Translations under genes and position numbers: made by a program
Origin: Casuarina equisetifolia
Taxonomy: Eukaryota; Streptophyta; Magnoliopsida; Fagales; Casuarinaceae
Direction: 5' to 3'
Length of the DNA: 64,000 nt
Assembly: GCA_028551475.1 (NCBI GenBank)
Contig: CM052355.1
Coordinates: 4,526,001-4,590,000, forward strand
Notes under the pieces: model-generated
The model's database searches: none
What the model was told of the DNA's origin: nothing
The model's input: only the letters and a program-made list of their open reading frames with translations
Shown here: piece by piece, positions 37,990 through 49,312 of the stretch
Layout: every line of letters begins with the position of its first letter
How positions within the stretch are numbered: position 1 is the stretch's first letter

Positions 37990-38574
37990 TATTGGTTTTC
38001 TAGTATCTCTCGAAAGTAGGAAAAAAACACAACCCAACAATTTGATATTTTGTTATATTTAAATAACAATTGAAATAACAATATAAATAGTCAAAAAACA
38101 ACACAAATAAAAGCTCTAAGACTCACAAACACAATAGTTCAATGGCTTACAGACTCGACAGCTCCAAGGTAAAAATAAGAACCTTACAAAGCAATTTGTC
38201 TAAACAGAAAACAACCACAAAATATACTAATTTGTTGTTTTATTAGAATATCCCACTACCTTATTTATATAACAAACCTATCACCACTACCTTCGAATAA
38301 TTGCCCACTAAAGATAGTTTTTTTTTTTGCACACGATCCTCCACATTTTGCTCCAACAATCACCACTCTTCACATCTAACCACTCTACAACGTTTTTCTC
38401 TATATAATCACCACTCTTCACGTCTAACCACTCTTCCACATTCTTCTCTAACAGTTACCACTCTTCACGTCTAACCGCTCTTCCACATTCTTCTCTAACA
38501 GTTACCACTCTTCACGTCTAACAATCACATTTCTGCACTTATAGGAGTGGTGATAATTCCAGCAACTCTCAACA
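37990..38574. mobile_element. Solo-LTR-like insertion inside the RRF pseudogene
   Basis: The 585-bp insert is flanked by the direct repeat ATTAT (37985-37989 and 38575-38579), which fits a 5-bp target-site duplication. Its ends, TATTGG and CAACA, resemble the TGTTGG...CCAACA ends of many plant LTRs with the second base changed. No coding sequence is inside. It could be a solo LTR or a small non-autonomous element; strand is undetermined. Confidence 0.6.
38362..38530. repeat. Four tandem copies of a 47-48-bp motif
   Basis: ACCACTCTTCACGTCTAAC recurs starting at 38362, 38410, 38457 and 38504. It lies within the 585-bp insertion, as subterminal repeats do in some LTRs. Confidence 0.85.
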
Positions 38575-38882
38575 ATTATTGCATCTCCATTAGGTTAGCC
38601 CCCAAAGTGGATGGTGAGCAGTTGATTGCTGTTATTCCACCATTGACCAAAGAGCATCTACAGGCTGTTTGTAAGGTGGTTGCCAAGTCTTGCGAAGATG
38701 CCCGACAAAGTGTTAGAAGGTCTCGTCAGAAGGCAATACAGAATGTAAAGAAACTGTATTCACATGCCCCAAAGGATGACATAAAGAAATTAGAGAAAGA
38801 AGTCGACGAATTGACCAAAAAATTTGTCAAGTCCGCGGAGGATCTGTGCAAGGCAAAGGAGAAGGAAGTCACCAGCGGCTGA

Positions 38883-39476
38883 GCGGTGGTGGCTCATTCG
38901 TGTTTCTGGATTTCTTTCGCCGGAGTAACATAGTTTTTGAGAATCTCCAAAGATTTGGTGATCGATTCCATGGCGAAGTGAGATTTTTGCTATGTTTTAC
39001 TTCCATTGCTTTGAGAGGATCGTCCATGCCATTTGCAGCACGATTTAACAGCTTTTTAGTATCGAAATAAAAATTTCTCTTGAGCGATTGAGAAACTTTA
39101 ATTAAAAGAAAAAAAAAAGGGCGTCAAGCCGATTAGATCTTTGAATAAGTTAGGTGGGTCTACTGCCGCCCACGACTATATTCACCCAGTCGCAAAAGAA
39201 AGGTGCCGCGGTTTGAAACAAAGACAGCTAAAATCAAAGTCGACCTCCATAAATGTAGATTACAATCTTCCCCCGAGCAAATATTAATACGGATGAACTC
39301 CATAAGAAGCAATTGATAACTAGTAGGCCAGCTTTCACGCCGGCAATCTATACCGAGTTGAGAGCAGCCAGTAAACAATAACAAAGAAAGAATGACACGA
39401 CACATCCAGCCTCGAGTACATATCACGCGCCTTACATATATTTCACAAACTAATAGCTAATAGCAGATGCATTGAC
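38883..39476. other. RRF pseudogene 3' tail and VR6 3' flank
   Basis: 38883-39118 looks like the former RRF 3' UTR ending in an A-rich tail. From about 39240 the sequence resembles the 3' flanks of VR3-VR5 (shared CACGCCGGCAATC) and probably holds the VR6 3' UTR. Confidence 0.6.
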
Positions 39477-41288
39477 CTAGAGGAGGCCCTTTTCCTTGCA
39501 GGATTGAATAGCACCAGTAAACATCTCATCGGGCCCGTACTTGTATTTGAAGCCAGTAGCTAGTAGCTTCTTTGTTGAGAGACACGGTACTCTAAAACCT
39601 TTAACTTCCTTCAAAGATCTGCACAAAAGAGGAAGAACAAGGAAACATCGTCTTCTTAATCTTGAGACTAGAGGAAAAGATGTATGCGACTTTGTATCTA
39701 AGCTAAATAGAGAGGGATAATTGAACTCACTCTAGTGTTGGTATTTGAAACTCTGGATACCTAGCAGAAAGAAATTCGAACATCTTTTCGAATGTCATCA
39801 CATCCGATGAGCAAATATATCTTCCTTTTGCAGTCGGATATTCCATAAGGAAAATATGGGCGTTGACCAGATCATCTATATGGACTATGGGTCCATTGTC
39901 AAGATAACTATATCTATCCTTGTCACCTGCATAATATGAGTTAAAAAAAGATATATTTCAGAAAATTATTCTTCCTATACAAATATAATAAATAGTTGTT
40001 TCCTTCATTCCCATATGACAATGGAGGCCTTCGTCAATTTGGTTTTATTAGAATAACAAAATATATCAATTAGAAATAACTAAATATCCGATAAAAAGAC
40101 GTTACCTAGAAATACTTGTATGAAAATATTTTTCCATCAGATTTAATTATTATTTGTGTCATGATCATCCTTTTGACATAGAGGAGTAATATCATTATTT
40201 TACAAGATCAATATATCTAATGTTGTCACAAACAAAAGAAACACATACCGAAGACCAAAGCCAGCATTATGCGGACTGAGTCGGGGAGCTTGGGAGAAAT
40301 GAAGGGTCCAACAACGAAAGATGGAATAACTGATACAACTTCTAAACCATGTTTCTCTCCAAATTCAAAAACAGTCCTTTCGGTTAATGTCTTGGCAAGT
40401 ATGTAGGAACTTCCGAGTGGCTTTACAGCTTTTACAAAATCAGGATCACTCCAAAAGCTCTCATCCATTTCATCTACTTTCTGGCCGTTTGCCACGACAA
40501 CTGATGAACTAGATGTGTATACAAATCGCTTCACGGTTTTTGTATCTATGCACGCTTTCAAGATACCCAGCGTCCCCCTCAATGTTCTTTCGGTCACAAC
40601 TTCTGGTTCTTGGTCTTCCAAATCAATCGGAGTAGCAAGATGGAAGATGGCAGTGCAGCCTGCAATGGGTTTATTGAAACTCTCTGGATCGCTGAGATCT
40701 GCACTGAAGATTTGGAGCTTTTCTGATGCTCCTGGTAGACTCGTGAGGAAGCTAATGTCTCTCTTGCGCTCTGCACTTGCATCAAGACGATGATAGTCTA
40801 TCAAATAGCTTTTATAAGCGAAGCATCAAACATGACTAACCTGGTTTTGCTGTTTTAGAGTTAATTTGTTGGTTTAAACATAATAAACACAGAACCTGTT
40901 GGAGAACTCAATAGTATGCGCAACCAAAAAACAAAAGAATTACTTTTTTGTATACAGAAAATTACGAAAAGAAACAGTGATAATTTCTGATGTAAGGCTG
41001 AAATTTAATAGACACCCGTAAGTTCCTGGTCAAAAACTTAATAAAATCACGACCCATAGAAATATGATAGTGTCGAATACAAAGTGCCCCCCAATCTTTT
41101 TGACCATTCCATGAAGATCAAGAGGCATACATGCACTTTCTTTACTCCTTGCAGAGAAGTGGCTTACCGGGGTCGGGCCTGACAGTGGTTCGGACATAGT
41201 AACCAAGATCGAGGAGCCTCATGATCAACCAGGATGCTATAAACCCTGTTCCTCCTGTAACACATACTGGACCTTTATCTCCCTCCAT
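39477..41288 (-). CDS. Vestitone reductase-like SDR (VR6)
   Basis: Exons are 41168-41288, 40249-40770, 39731-39926 and 39477-39618: 981 nt, 326 aa. It has [25 protein letters not shown] and SYILAK (Tyr and Lys kept). The short exon 2 is shared with VR5. Distinct changes from VR5 include the SSYILAK region in place of NSYPISK, a lost Cys in the usual CPTAKGRY block (YPTAKGRY), and an ending SCKEKGLL. Those changes fall near the catalytic Tyr and elsewhere, so substrate use might differ from VR5. A Gypsy element starts about 370 bp upstream of its start codon. Confidence 0.9.
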
Positions 41289-41660
41289 CTCTGTTCGCCG
41301 GCCTGTCTCCCTCTGTCTCCGGCTCTGTCTCTCCCTCTCTCTATCTCACACACACGGCTCTCTGCATGCTCTTAAAGCCGAGGACTTTCCACCACCTACC
41401 CTTCCAACCAGATAAGATGCATGAGGTCCCGCATCTTATTTCCCGCAAAGTCAAAATAAGCGTTCGCCGAATCCTCCTTATCTTCCTTTCACACCGGCCC
41501 CCTGTCCAAATCATCATGCCATGGCTGAACCCAAAAAAAAAAAAAAAGTTTTGTATCATAATATTGGCGAGTACGGAACTATGATTTTCAATACAGGTTT
41601 TGAATGGGACTCATACATGGACCAAGCAATTTTGAAAGTATGTGGTGGTGGAAAGATGAA
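41289..41660. other. VR6 leader and promoter up to the Gypsy insertion
   Basis: A CT-rich leader is followed by the ACCTACC box and AT-rich sequence with a poly-A tract at 41532-41546. The last five bases (ATGAA) are the left target-site duplication of the Gypsy element. No gene is seen. Confidence 0.55.
41394..41400 (+). promoter_or_regulatory. ACCTACC box (AC-element type) upstream of VR6
   Basis: The same box as upstream of VR5, about 106 bp from the VR6 start codon. Not seen at the corresponding place in VR1-VR4. Regulatory meaning is inferred. Confidence 0.35.
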
Positions 41661-42100
41661 TGCAACGTTCCTAGAAATAATTTGTCAAGAGAAGTCATTG
41701 ATGGGCAACAAATAAAGATGTTAAAACGTAGTCGTTTCCCTCAGATTCAATAAACACAGTGAGTCATTTAACGGATGTTTGTTAAGTTTGTTAGTAGCCG
41801 TTGTTTCTGTTATGCATGACAGTTATGTCTGTTATTGCTGTTAGTTATAGTCGTTGGAGTCAAATGGCTATAAATAAGGGTATAGAGGGTCTCTAGAGGT
41901 AGGAATTGTTGTAAAGACTTAACAATGAGTCTGAGGTCTCGGGTTCCCTCTTGAGAAATCTCTTTTACTCCTTCAAATTGTAATCATAGGTCGCAAGGCC
42001 AAATTTGTTCAATACATTCTCAGTGACTTCTCGGTAGTGCCTTCCAAGGCCTTCACCTAGAATTGTACCAAATCCGCTAGCCTTCCTCATGATCGTTGCA
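41661..42100 (+). repeat. 5' LTR of the Gypsy element
   Basis: Begins TGCAACG and ends CGTTGCA, a 7-bp terminal inverted repeat. A TATA box (TATAAATA) lies at 41869-41876. Confidence 0.95.
41869..41876 (+). promoter_or_regulatory. TATA box in the 5' LTR
   Basis: TATAAATA at about half the LTR length, as expected for the U3 promoter. The same box is present in the 3' LTR at 46746-46753. Confidence 0.6.
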
Positions 42101-42103
42101 AAG

Positions 42104-42117
42104 TGGTATCTGGAGCC
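42104..42117 (+). promoter_or_regulatory. Primer binding site, initiator Met tRNA type
   Basis: TGGTATCTGGAGCC, three bases after the LTR, resembles the plant consensus TGGTATCAGAGC complementary to initiator tRNA-Met, with substitutions in the middle. Confidence 0.75.
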
Positions 42118-45100
42118 ATGACTACTGGAAATCCTGAGAAGATTTCTAATGAGCACCTTCAGCTGCAACTCAAGGAGCTTACCGATACTATGAATCACAT
42201 AGTTGATGCTCTAAATGTTAAGATCGATGGTGTTGCTGCACGACTTGATCCTTTAAAGGAAAATGCTGAGAGTTCTTCGTCTCACTCTAATCATAATCGT
42301 CATCGTGATGATAGACAATCCTCAGGGGGGCAAATTCAAACTCGCACTGTTTGTCTAGAATTTCCTAAGTTTGATGGAGGCTCAGATCCAACTTGGTGGA
42401 TAGATCGGGCAGTTCAATTCTTTGATTTTCATGATACGCCCATAGAGGACCAAGTTCTAATAGCTTCCTAGCATCTAGATGGTGAAGCTCAATTGGTTTA
42501 TCAACTCCTTAAAAAAGAGTATGGCAATAAACAACTGACTTGGACCATCCTTACAGCGGAGTTGATGAAGCAGTTCGGGCCAACTATGTTCATTGACCAT
42601 TTTGGTGAGCTGACAAAGCTGAAGCAATCTGGCTCAGTCCATGAATATCAACTCCAGTTTGGTAAGCTTCTCCTTCGATCTGGACACTTAGATATTGCAC
42701 AATCTATTAGTTGTTTTCTCAGCGGCTTACAAGAGAGAATTAGGCTGGATGTGATTGCTCACAATCCTTCCACACTCTTGGCTGCTATTGGCTTTGCTAA
42801 ACTTTTTGAGGCCAAAGAACTGAGTAATAGGCAGAGTATTACGTTTACTGTTAAACGTCAAAATACTAGCATTGTTCCTGCACCTAAACCAATAGATACT
42901 CGCCCCTCTATGCCTATTAAGAAACTTACTCAACCACAAATAATGGATAGGAGAGCTCGTGGTCTGTGTTTTAACTGTGATGAAAGGTTCAGTCCAGGAC
43001 ATAGATGCAAGAAATTGTTCTTATTGGAAGTATTGGGGCTCGGGGAGATTAGAGAAGGGCATATAGAACCAATAGAAGAGATTGAGGAGGAGCAAGGTGA
43101 ATTAAGCATGTTGTCCTTAGCAGCACTTTCTGGTATCACTTGTCCCCAAACTATGAGGATTTCAGGCCACATGGGGGATAACTGGGTTAGAGTGGTGGTG
43201 TTGATCGATTCTGATGAGAGTAAAATCTTTAAGGTAACAGTGGCTAATGGTCAGACCATTCATGGGGAAGGTTTTTGCTCTAATGTAGAACTACTGTTGC
43301 AAGGAAACAAGCTGCAGGCTGATTTTTTCATACTGACAGTTCCTAATCTGGGAGTTATCTTAGGCATCCATTGGCTCCAGTCATTAGGAGAAGTGAGGTG
43401 GGAGTTCTCAAAAATGAGAACTACGTTTCTGCAGAATGGTAAAAGGATTGAACTGAAAGGTGATGAAAAACTGAAAAACAAATTGATTGGGGAGTCAGAG
43501 TTCAATAGATTGCTTTTACAACAAAAAGAGGGAGTTGTATTGCATTTAAAACATGTAGAGAAGCAATCCAAACAACAGCAGATCAATGTTATACCGAGGC
43601 AATTGAAGAATCTGTTTCAGGAGTATTATTTGATTTTCAATAAACCTCACGGGTTGCCCCCTTATAGAGGTCATGAGCATCAAATAAAGCTCCGGAATGA
43701 GGCTAAGGTAGTGGCTAGCAGGCCTTACCGATACCCCTATTTGCAGAAAAGAGAAATTGAGAAACTAGTGCAGGAAATGTTAGATGAAGGGGTGATTAAG
43801 GAGAGCAACAGCCCTTTTTCTTCTCCTGTTATTTTAGTTAGAAAAAAAGATGGTACATGGAGAATGTGTGTGGATTACCGTGCACTAAATAAGGAGACAA
43901 TTAAAGATGGGTTTCCAATTCCTGCTGTGGAGGAACTCTTAGATGAACTACACGGTGCCAGATTATTCACTAAGCTTGATCTTAGGTCTGGTTATCATCA
44001 TATCAGAATGCAAGCTAAAGACATAGGAAAAACAGCATTCCAAACTCCTACAAGCCATTATGAATTTCTGGTTATGCCTTTTGGCCTATGCAATGCCCCA
44101 TCAACCTTCCAAAGTTTGATGAACAAGGTTTTTAGAGAATATTTGGGCAGCTTTGTATTAGTATTTTTTGATGATATACTGATTTACAGCAAGGATTGGA
44201 CTGAACATAAGGAGCATGTGAAGTTAGTTTTTGAAAAACTCCAACAAAATCAGCTTTTTGTCAAAAAAGAAAAGTGTGCTTTTGGAGTTAGAAGCATGCA
44301 GTATCTGGGACATGTTATCACTAAGGAGAGGGTAGCAGTTGACTATGAAAAAATCAAAGCCATGATGGAATGGCCGAGTCCCAAAACTGTAAAGGCTCTT
44401 AGGGGATTTTTGGGGTTAAGTGGATATTACCGGAAGTTTATTCAGAACTTTGGAATTATAGCAGCCCTGTTCACTAGATTACTGAAGAAGGAAGCCTTTA
44501 ATTGGACTGAAGAATCCGAAGTAGCCTTCAATAGATTAAAACAAGTTATGATTCAAGCACCAGTTCTAAGATTACCTGATTTCTCTTCTCCCTTTTTAGT
44601 TGAATGTGATGCTTGTGCAATTGGAGTTGGCGCTGTTTTATCCCAAGATAAACAGCTTATTGCTTATTACAGCCAAGCTTTGAAAGGTAAAAATCTGCTC
44701 CTATCCACTTATGAAAAAGAGTTGTTAGCTTTGATTCTAGTTGTGAAGCGTTGGAGACAGTACCTTTTGGGGAAAAGGTTCATAGTGTTAACAGATCAAA
44801 AGAGTTTGCAGAACCTTTGGAATAAAAAAATCACCACTCCTGCTCAGCAACGTTGGCTCATTAAGTTGGTGGGTTATGATTTTGAGGTCCATTACAAACC
44901 AAGAAAAATCAATCTTGCTGCAGATGCCTTGTCCCGTAGAAATGAAGTGGAGATTAGCAAGACTGAGGGGGAAGTATATACAGAAGTAACGGAAGCAAAG
45001 GGCAAGGAAGTAATTGATGATACTTGTGAAAGAAATTCTTTCTGGGAAGTAGGAGAAAGCAGCAATAGTGGAGAAGTGAAAGCATTATCAATAATAGTAC

Positions 45101-46551
45101 CATAATGGCTTAATACCATACGGGAAGAAGTTGTCAAGAACGAAGAAATGCATGAGGTTTTGAACAAAATAGGCACTGGAAAAGCAAGACCTCAATGGCA
45201 ATATCGAGAGGGCATTCTGTTTTTTGATAACAGAATCTTTTTAGGGAAAACTTCCCCACTTATCCCTATTATATTGCAGGAAATTCATGGCTCCACACAT
45301 GAAGGATATTTTAAAACATTGCAGAGAACTAAGGCAGTATTTTACTGGCCTTGTATGAAGAAGCAAGTGATGCAGTTTGTCAAGGAATGTATCGTATGTC
45401 AGAAAAACAAATGACAAAACACTAAACCGAGTGGATTACTCCAGCCGATGTCAATTCCTCACCAAATTTGGGAAGATATAGCAATGGACTTCATAGAAGG
45501 GCTACCAAATTCTAGAGGCAAACAGGTAATTCTGGTAGTTGTGGATCGGCTATCGAAAATGGCTCATTTCATAGCCCTTACTCATCCATATACGGCTGTA
45601 AGTGTTGCACAGTTATTTTTTGAAAACATATTCAAGCTTTACGGCATGCCAAGGAGTATTGTATGTGATAGGGATGCTGTGTTCACAAGCAACTTTTGGA
45701 GACAGCTATTTGAATTGCAAGGAACTAAGTTCAACTTCTCCACTGCATACCACCCACAAACAGATAGGCAATCGGAAGTAGTCAATAAAACTCTTGAAGT
45801 TTACTTAAGGTGTTTTACAGGTGATCATCCAAAGGAATGGGTTAAATGGTTGTCTTGGGCAGAATTCTGTTACAACACAAGTGTACATGGGGCTACTCAG
45901 AAATCTCCTTATGAATTGGTTTACGAGAGAGCACCACCAACACTGTTATCATATCTACCTGGATCCACTTCTGTTGCTTCGGTAGATCATGAACTGCAAA
46001 CTAGAGATACAGTTTTGAAAGACATTAAAGAAAGGTTGCTAGTAGCTCAACAAAGAATGCAGAAGTATTATGACAAGGATCACAAGGAAGAGGTATTTGA
46101 CATTGGAGATTGGGTTTATCTAAAGCTTCAACCTTACAGAGGAAGCTCAATGGAGGTTAGGTGAAATTTCAAGCTATCTGCAAGGTATTACGGGCCCTTT
46201 CAAGTCATTTAGAAAATTGGAGCAGTGGCCTATCGCTTGAGATTGAATTCTGATTCACGGATTCACGATGTCTTCCACGTTTCTCAACTTAAAAGGTTCT
46301 TGGGAAAAAGGGAGGAAGTACAACCCCAGCTGCCAGCTTATCTTAATCATGAAGGTGTTATCAGCCCTCAACCCCAAGCTATTCTAGAGCATAGAATTAA
46401 AAGGAAGCAAGTTCAATTTTTGGTTCACTGGCAAGGTCTTCCTGTACAAGAAACTACGTGGGTTGATGCAAGACTATTTGATAGAAGATATCCACATTTC
46501 AATCGTGAGGACACGCTTGTTGTTAAGGAGGGAGGGATGCAACGTTCCTAG
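42118..46551 (+). pseudogene. Gypsy gag-pol polyprotein, broken by five stops
   Basis: One frame of 1477 codons plus stop with no frameshift, interrupted by TAG 42469, TAA 45103, TGA 45412, TGA 46162 and TAG 46210. In order: Gag; zinc knuckle CFNCDERFSPGHRC (about 42967-43008); protease remnant, where the active-site region reads LIDSDESKIFKV and the usual DSGA-type motif and following residues appear deleted; reverse transcriptase with FFDDIL at about 44164-44181; RNase H with ECDACAIGVGAVLS and TDQKSL; integrase with the zinc-binding His-Cys region (45280-45405) and catalytic Asp, Asp, Glu in MDFIEGLP, CDRDAVF and the SEVVNKTLE block; and chromodomain QFLVHWQGLP near the end. Several stops could be single C-to-T or G-to-A changes from a sense codon. 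Confidence 0.93.
46525..46537 (+). promoter_or_regulatory. Polypurine tract
   Basis: AAGGAGGGAGGGA directly abuts the 3' LTR, as needed for plus-strand priming. It overlaps the last codons of the polyprotein. Confidence 0.85.
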
Positions 46552-46977
46552 AAATAAGTTGTCAAGAGAAGTCATTGATGGGCAACAAATAAAGATGTTA
46601 AAACGTAGTCGTTTCCCTCAGATTCAATAAACACAGTGAGTCATTTAACGGTTGTTTGTTAAGTTTGTTAGTAGCCGTTGTTTCTGTTATGCATGACAGT
46701 TATGTCTGTTATTGCTATTAGTTATAGTTGTTGGAGTCAAATGGCTATAAATAAGGGTATAGAGGGTCTTTGGAGGTAGGAATTGTTGTAAAGACTTAAC
46801 AATGAGTCTGAGGTCTCGGGTTCCCTCTTGAGAAATCCCTTTTACTCCTTCAAATTGTAATCATAGGTCGCAAGGCCAAATCTGTTCAATACATTCTCGG
46901 TGACTTCTCGGTAGTGCCTTCCAAGGCCTTCACCCAGAATTGTACCAAATCCGCTAGCCTTCCTCGTGATCGCTGCA
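46538..46977 (+). repeat. 3' LTR of the Gypsy element
   Basis: 440 bp, the same length as the 5' LTR, with about 12 substitutions and no indels by eye. Ends CGCTGCA; the matching 5' LTR end is CGTTGCA. Confidence 0.95.
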
Positions 46978-47356
46978 ATGAACGTAGTGGTATGGTGGAG
47001 CTGTTCATTGCAACGATCAATCTAGGTAAACCGGATGTCGATACAATACGACCTTTTGTTTCCATTCATTGACGTTAACTCATCGTCTGCGATCCATCAC
47101 AATCAATCGTGTCCAACTTATTTCCAACCAAAATTAAATATTTTCAAAGATTGAAAATTAAATACTTTATTTTTGATCCCTAAAGGCGAAGTCAAATTTA
47201 AGGTTCACACCTGCTAAGAAACAGAAAAACGAGGTAGCGTCGACGCAATCGATTTGATGAAAATGAGATCTAGTGTTTTTTTAATATACAAAAGCAAGGC
47301 ACGGTATCTTTCAGTAAGTAATAGGCCGCCACCGCAGCCATCCGCCCCCCTTCACG

Positions 47357-47611
47357 ATGCCACCTCTGGTAATCAAAGTCTCACCAAGAGTCCCGTTTCA
47401 AACTACTTCGCTTGACCCATTGAGACGGCTCCATCTGTCGGCAGCCTCTGTTCCACCAACCTCCCGTCCACCGTTGCTTCACCATTTACCAAAACCAAAT
47501 AAACTCAGGGGCCATGTCCGGTTAAGTGCAGTGATGGCATTTGATAGAATAGGGCAGTTACTTGCCGTATCAATTATAAGGGCCTCACGGGTTGCGATTG
47601 CGATGCGCTAG
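47357..47611 (+). CDS. Hypothetical 84-aa reading frame
   Basis: An open frame in a GC-richer patch, Pro/Arg/Leu/Ser-rich at the N-terminus, like an organelle targeting peptide or a truncated first exon, ending RASRVAIAMR. I recognise no family, and no partner exon is evident. It may be chance. Confidence 0.2.
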   Translation: MPPLVIKVSPRVPFQTTSLDPLRRLHLSAASVPPTSRPPLLHHLPKPNKLRGHVRLSAVMAFDRIGQLLAVSIIRASRVAIAMR

Positions 47612-48974
47612 GTAACACTCGGGGGAGGTGGCTTTTGAATACGGAGACATTTTTCTTTACTAAAATGAAAAATTTAGTGTCTTTTCGGTTCTATAAATTC
47701 ATTTTAATATTTGATTTTGAGAGTAATTTTGTGATATCGAGACTAGTCAGCCACTTGATAATCAAGCTGTAACAGCCCACCTCTAGGAATGAGACTTTCT
47801 ATTGTGTCCAGTGGCCCACCCATAATTAGTTTAAATTCTTTCGCTGTTCATTCAAGCCCTTTGGGCCAAGGTGAGACACCATAGGATCTCGTACTGTCTG
47901 GAGATCCTAGTGGGAACGATCGGTGGTTTTGTGGCCTAATCCTAGACTCAGCTGGCCTGCTAAGTAGAGGATTGGACCACGGCCTATCTTCTTTTGCTTT
48001 TTGTTTGCGCACCACGCACGGAAGCAGTCTGGTCCAACACGTTCCACATCACTCACAACCAAGACCAATTTCGCCACACAGGATTGAAGGTAGTTTATGA
48101 GTTTTAATTCTAAGAATTAAGTTGTTGTGATTTATCATAATTAGTGGGGGAAATAATATTTTGTTTACCCCCTTGATGTATTTGAATCAAAATAGATAAC
48201 GAGGATAATATTGTAACATTTTTTTAGGTTTATTGTCAAGGTTTTGTATACTTACAAAGAGAAGTAGTTTAGAATTTACTCTGAGGCTCATAAACCTTAC
48301 ACCTCATAGCCTTATATGGTTTAGCATAGCTTGGCAACTTGATGCATGAGAGGATGGTGTTGGAGATTTAGAAAGTCCTAAATTGTAGAGAAAGTCAATG
48401 CTAGAATTATTGTAAGAATATTTCAAGCAATTAAGTAGCACAACCACTTTTTAAGTATTAGTTACTCCATACCAACTAAAACATTAAAGCTTACTTCTGA
48501 TATTTTAAAAGTGGATCATTGGTCCCTTTGCATAGAGACACAGCCACCCTAATTTATAAGAGAGGTTTGATCAAATAAGATGTGACAACCGACTTTGAAA
48601 GGTAACCACTCCTATAAACTATAACAATCCTCAAAGACAGACACAATGGTCGAAGTCAGAACTGGTTTTTCTCAATTGAGAATACGTAGAAAACAAAGGG
48701 ATCCTTCCACATTGTACGCAGATGATTTTGTTTTTATTTCCCGAGTCGATAGACAAAGACTGCCTTCTAGAAGTGTAAACGCTATTCTTTAATGGAGAAA
48801 GAGCTCTCCAAATTTCAAATTCAATAGAGACGTAGATGGAATGACCTTTGCACACGGTCTTTCACGGGCAGAATTCTCTTCAGACCAAGAATGAAACCTT
48901 CTAACCAATCTGTCCCATAATTTATTTCCATATTATTGATCAGAGAAGAAAACGTGTAGCTTATTCCATCTTCA

Positions 48975-48979
<5 letters not shown>

Positions 48980-49006
<27 letters not shown>
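48980..49006. repeat. CT microsatellite in the PAT14-type leader
   Basis: A pure CT run about 310 bp upstream of the start codon. CT tracts are common in plant core promoters and leaders. Confidence 0.85.
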
Positions 49007-49312
49007 CTACATCCTCTCGACCAGCACACATGGATTCCAAGCCCCACCTGAAATTCCCAATCCGATAGAGCCTCTATTACTAAAGTCATTTACTGACATT
49101 AAAGGGGAAAAAAAAAAGACTTAAACCACTCTTTTGTGGGGAAGGAAGATCTGTTCTGTTTTTCGCTGTTCCTGAACTTGCACATTCAGAATTGCTAGCT
49201 CATTCCGAGGTATCAAATCGGGGTGTTGTTTCCAGGAATCACAAAGGCCAAAAGGAACGTGGGTTTTGGAGTGTTCTTTGATTTTTGGTTTCTTAGCTTT
49301 CGTTTTGCTAAG

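Larger units (their letters stand above)
37498..38882 (+). pseudogene. Retro-pseudogene of mitochondrial ribosome recycling factor
   Basis: RRF splits post-termination ribosomes. The frame from 37586 encodes RRGFAKGRKS, GPTIKANAASQMEAAI, RTGRASPGMLDHIIVD and KTLSVNPYDPSTLKKLEKA. After an interruption it resumes with GEQLIAVIPPLTKEHLQAV and ends ELTKKFVKSAEDLCKAKEKE. This is the plant mitochondrial RRF nearly end to end with no introns. Damage: the putative start at 37498 hits a stop and a frame change near 37565; an insertion at 37990-38574 splits the gene; and one base is missing near 38595 (SPLG then APKVDGE in another frame). About 220 bp after the stop lies an A-rich tail (39101-39118). 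Intronless form plus the tail point to a processed copy. A functional parent should exist elsewhere. Confidence 0.85.
41661..46977 (+). mobile_element. Ty3/Gypsy chromovirus LTR retrotransposon (Reina-like size)
   Basis: A 5317-bp element with two 440-bp LTRs, a primer binding site, a polypurine tract and a 5-bp target-site duplication ATGAA (41656-41660 and 46978-46982). The pol order is protease, reverse transcriptase, RNase H, integrase and a C-terminal chromodomain, which defines a chromovirus. The small size and short LTRs fit the Reina clade. The LTRs differ at about 12 of 440 positions by eye, so insertion is fairly recent (on the order of a million years at grass rates, older at slow tree rates). 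The polyprotein is broken, so the copy is not autonomous. Confidence 0.93.
46978..49312. other. Spacer between Gypsy element and PAT14-type gene
   Basis: 46978-46982 is the right target-site duplication. 47350-47620 is locally richer in GC. 47640-48900 is AT-rich with no recognisable gene. 48980-49006 is a CT microsatellite followed by the probable promoter and 5' UTR of the PAT14-type gene. Confidence 0.5.

Noticed and set aside
38349..38530. Four regularly spaced repeats, CRISPR-like at first sight
   Set aside because: Contiguous 47-48-bp tandem repeats without unique spacers, inside a plant LTR-like insert.
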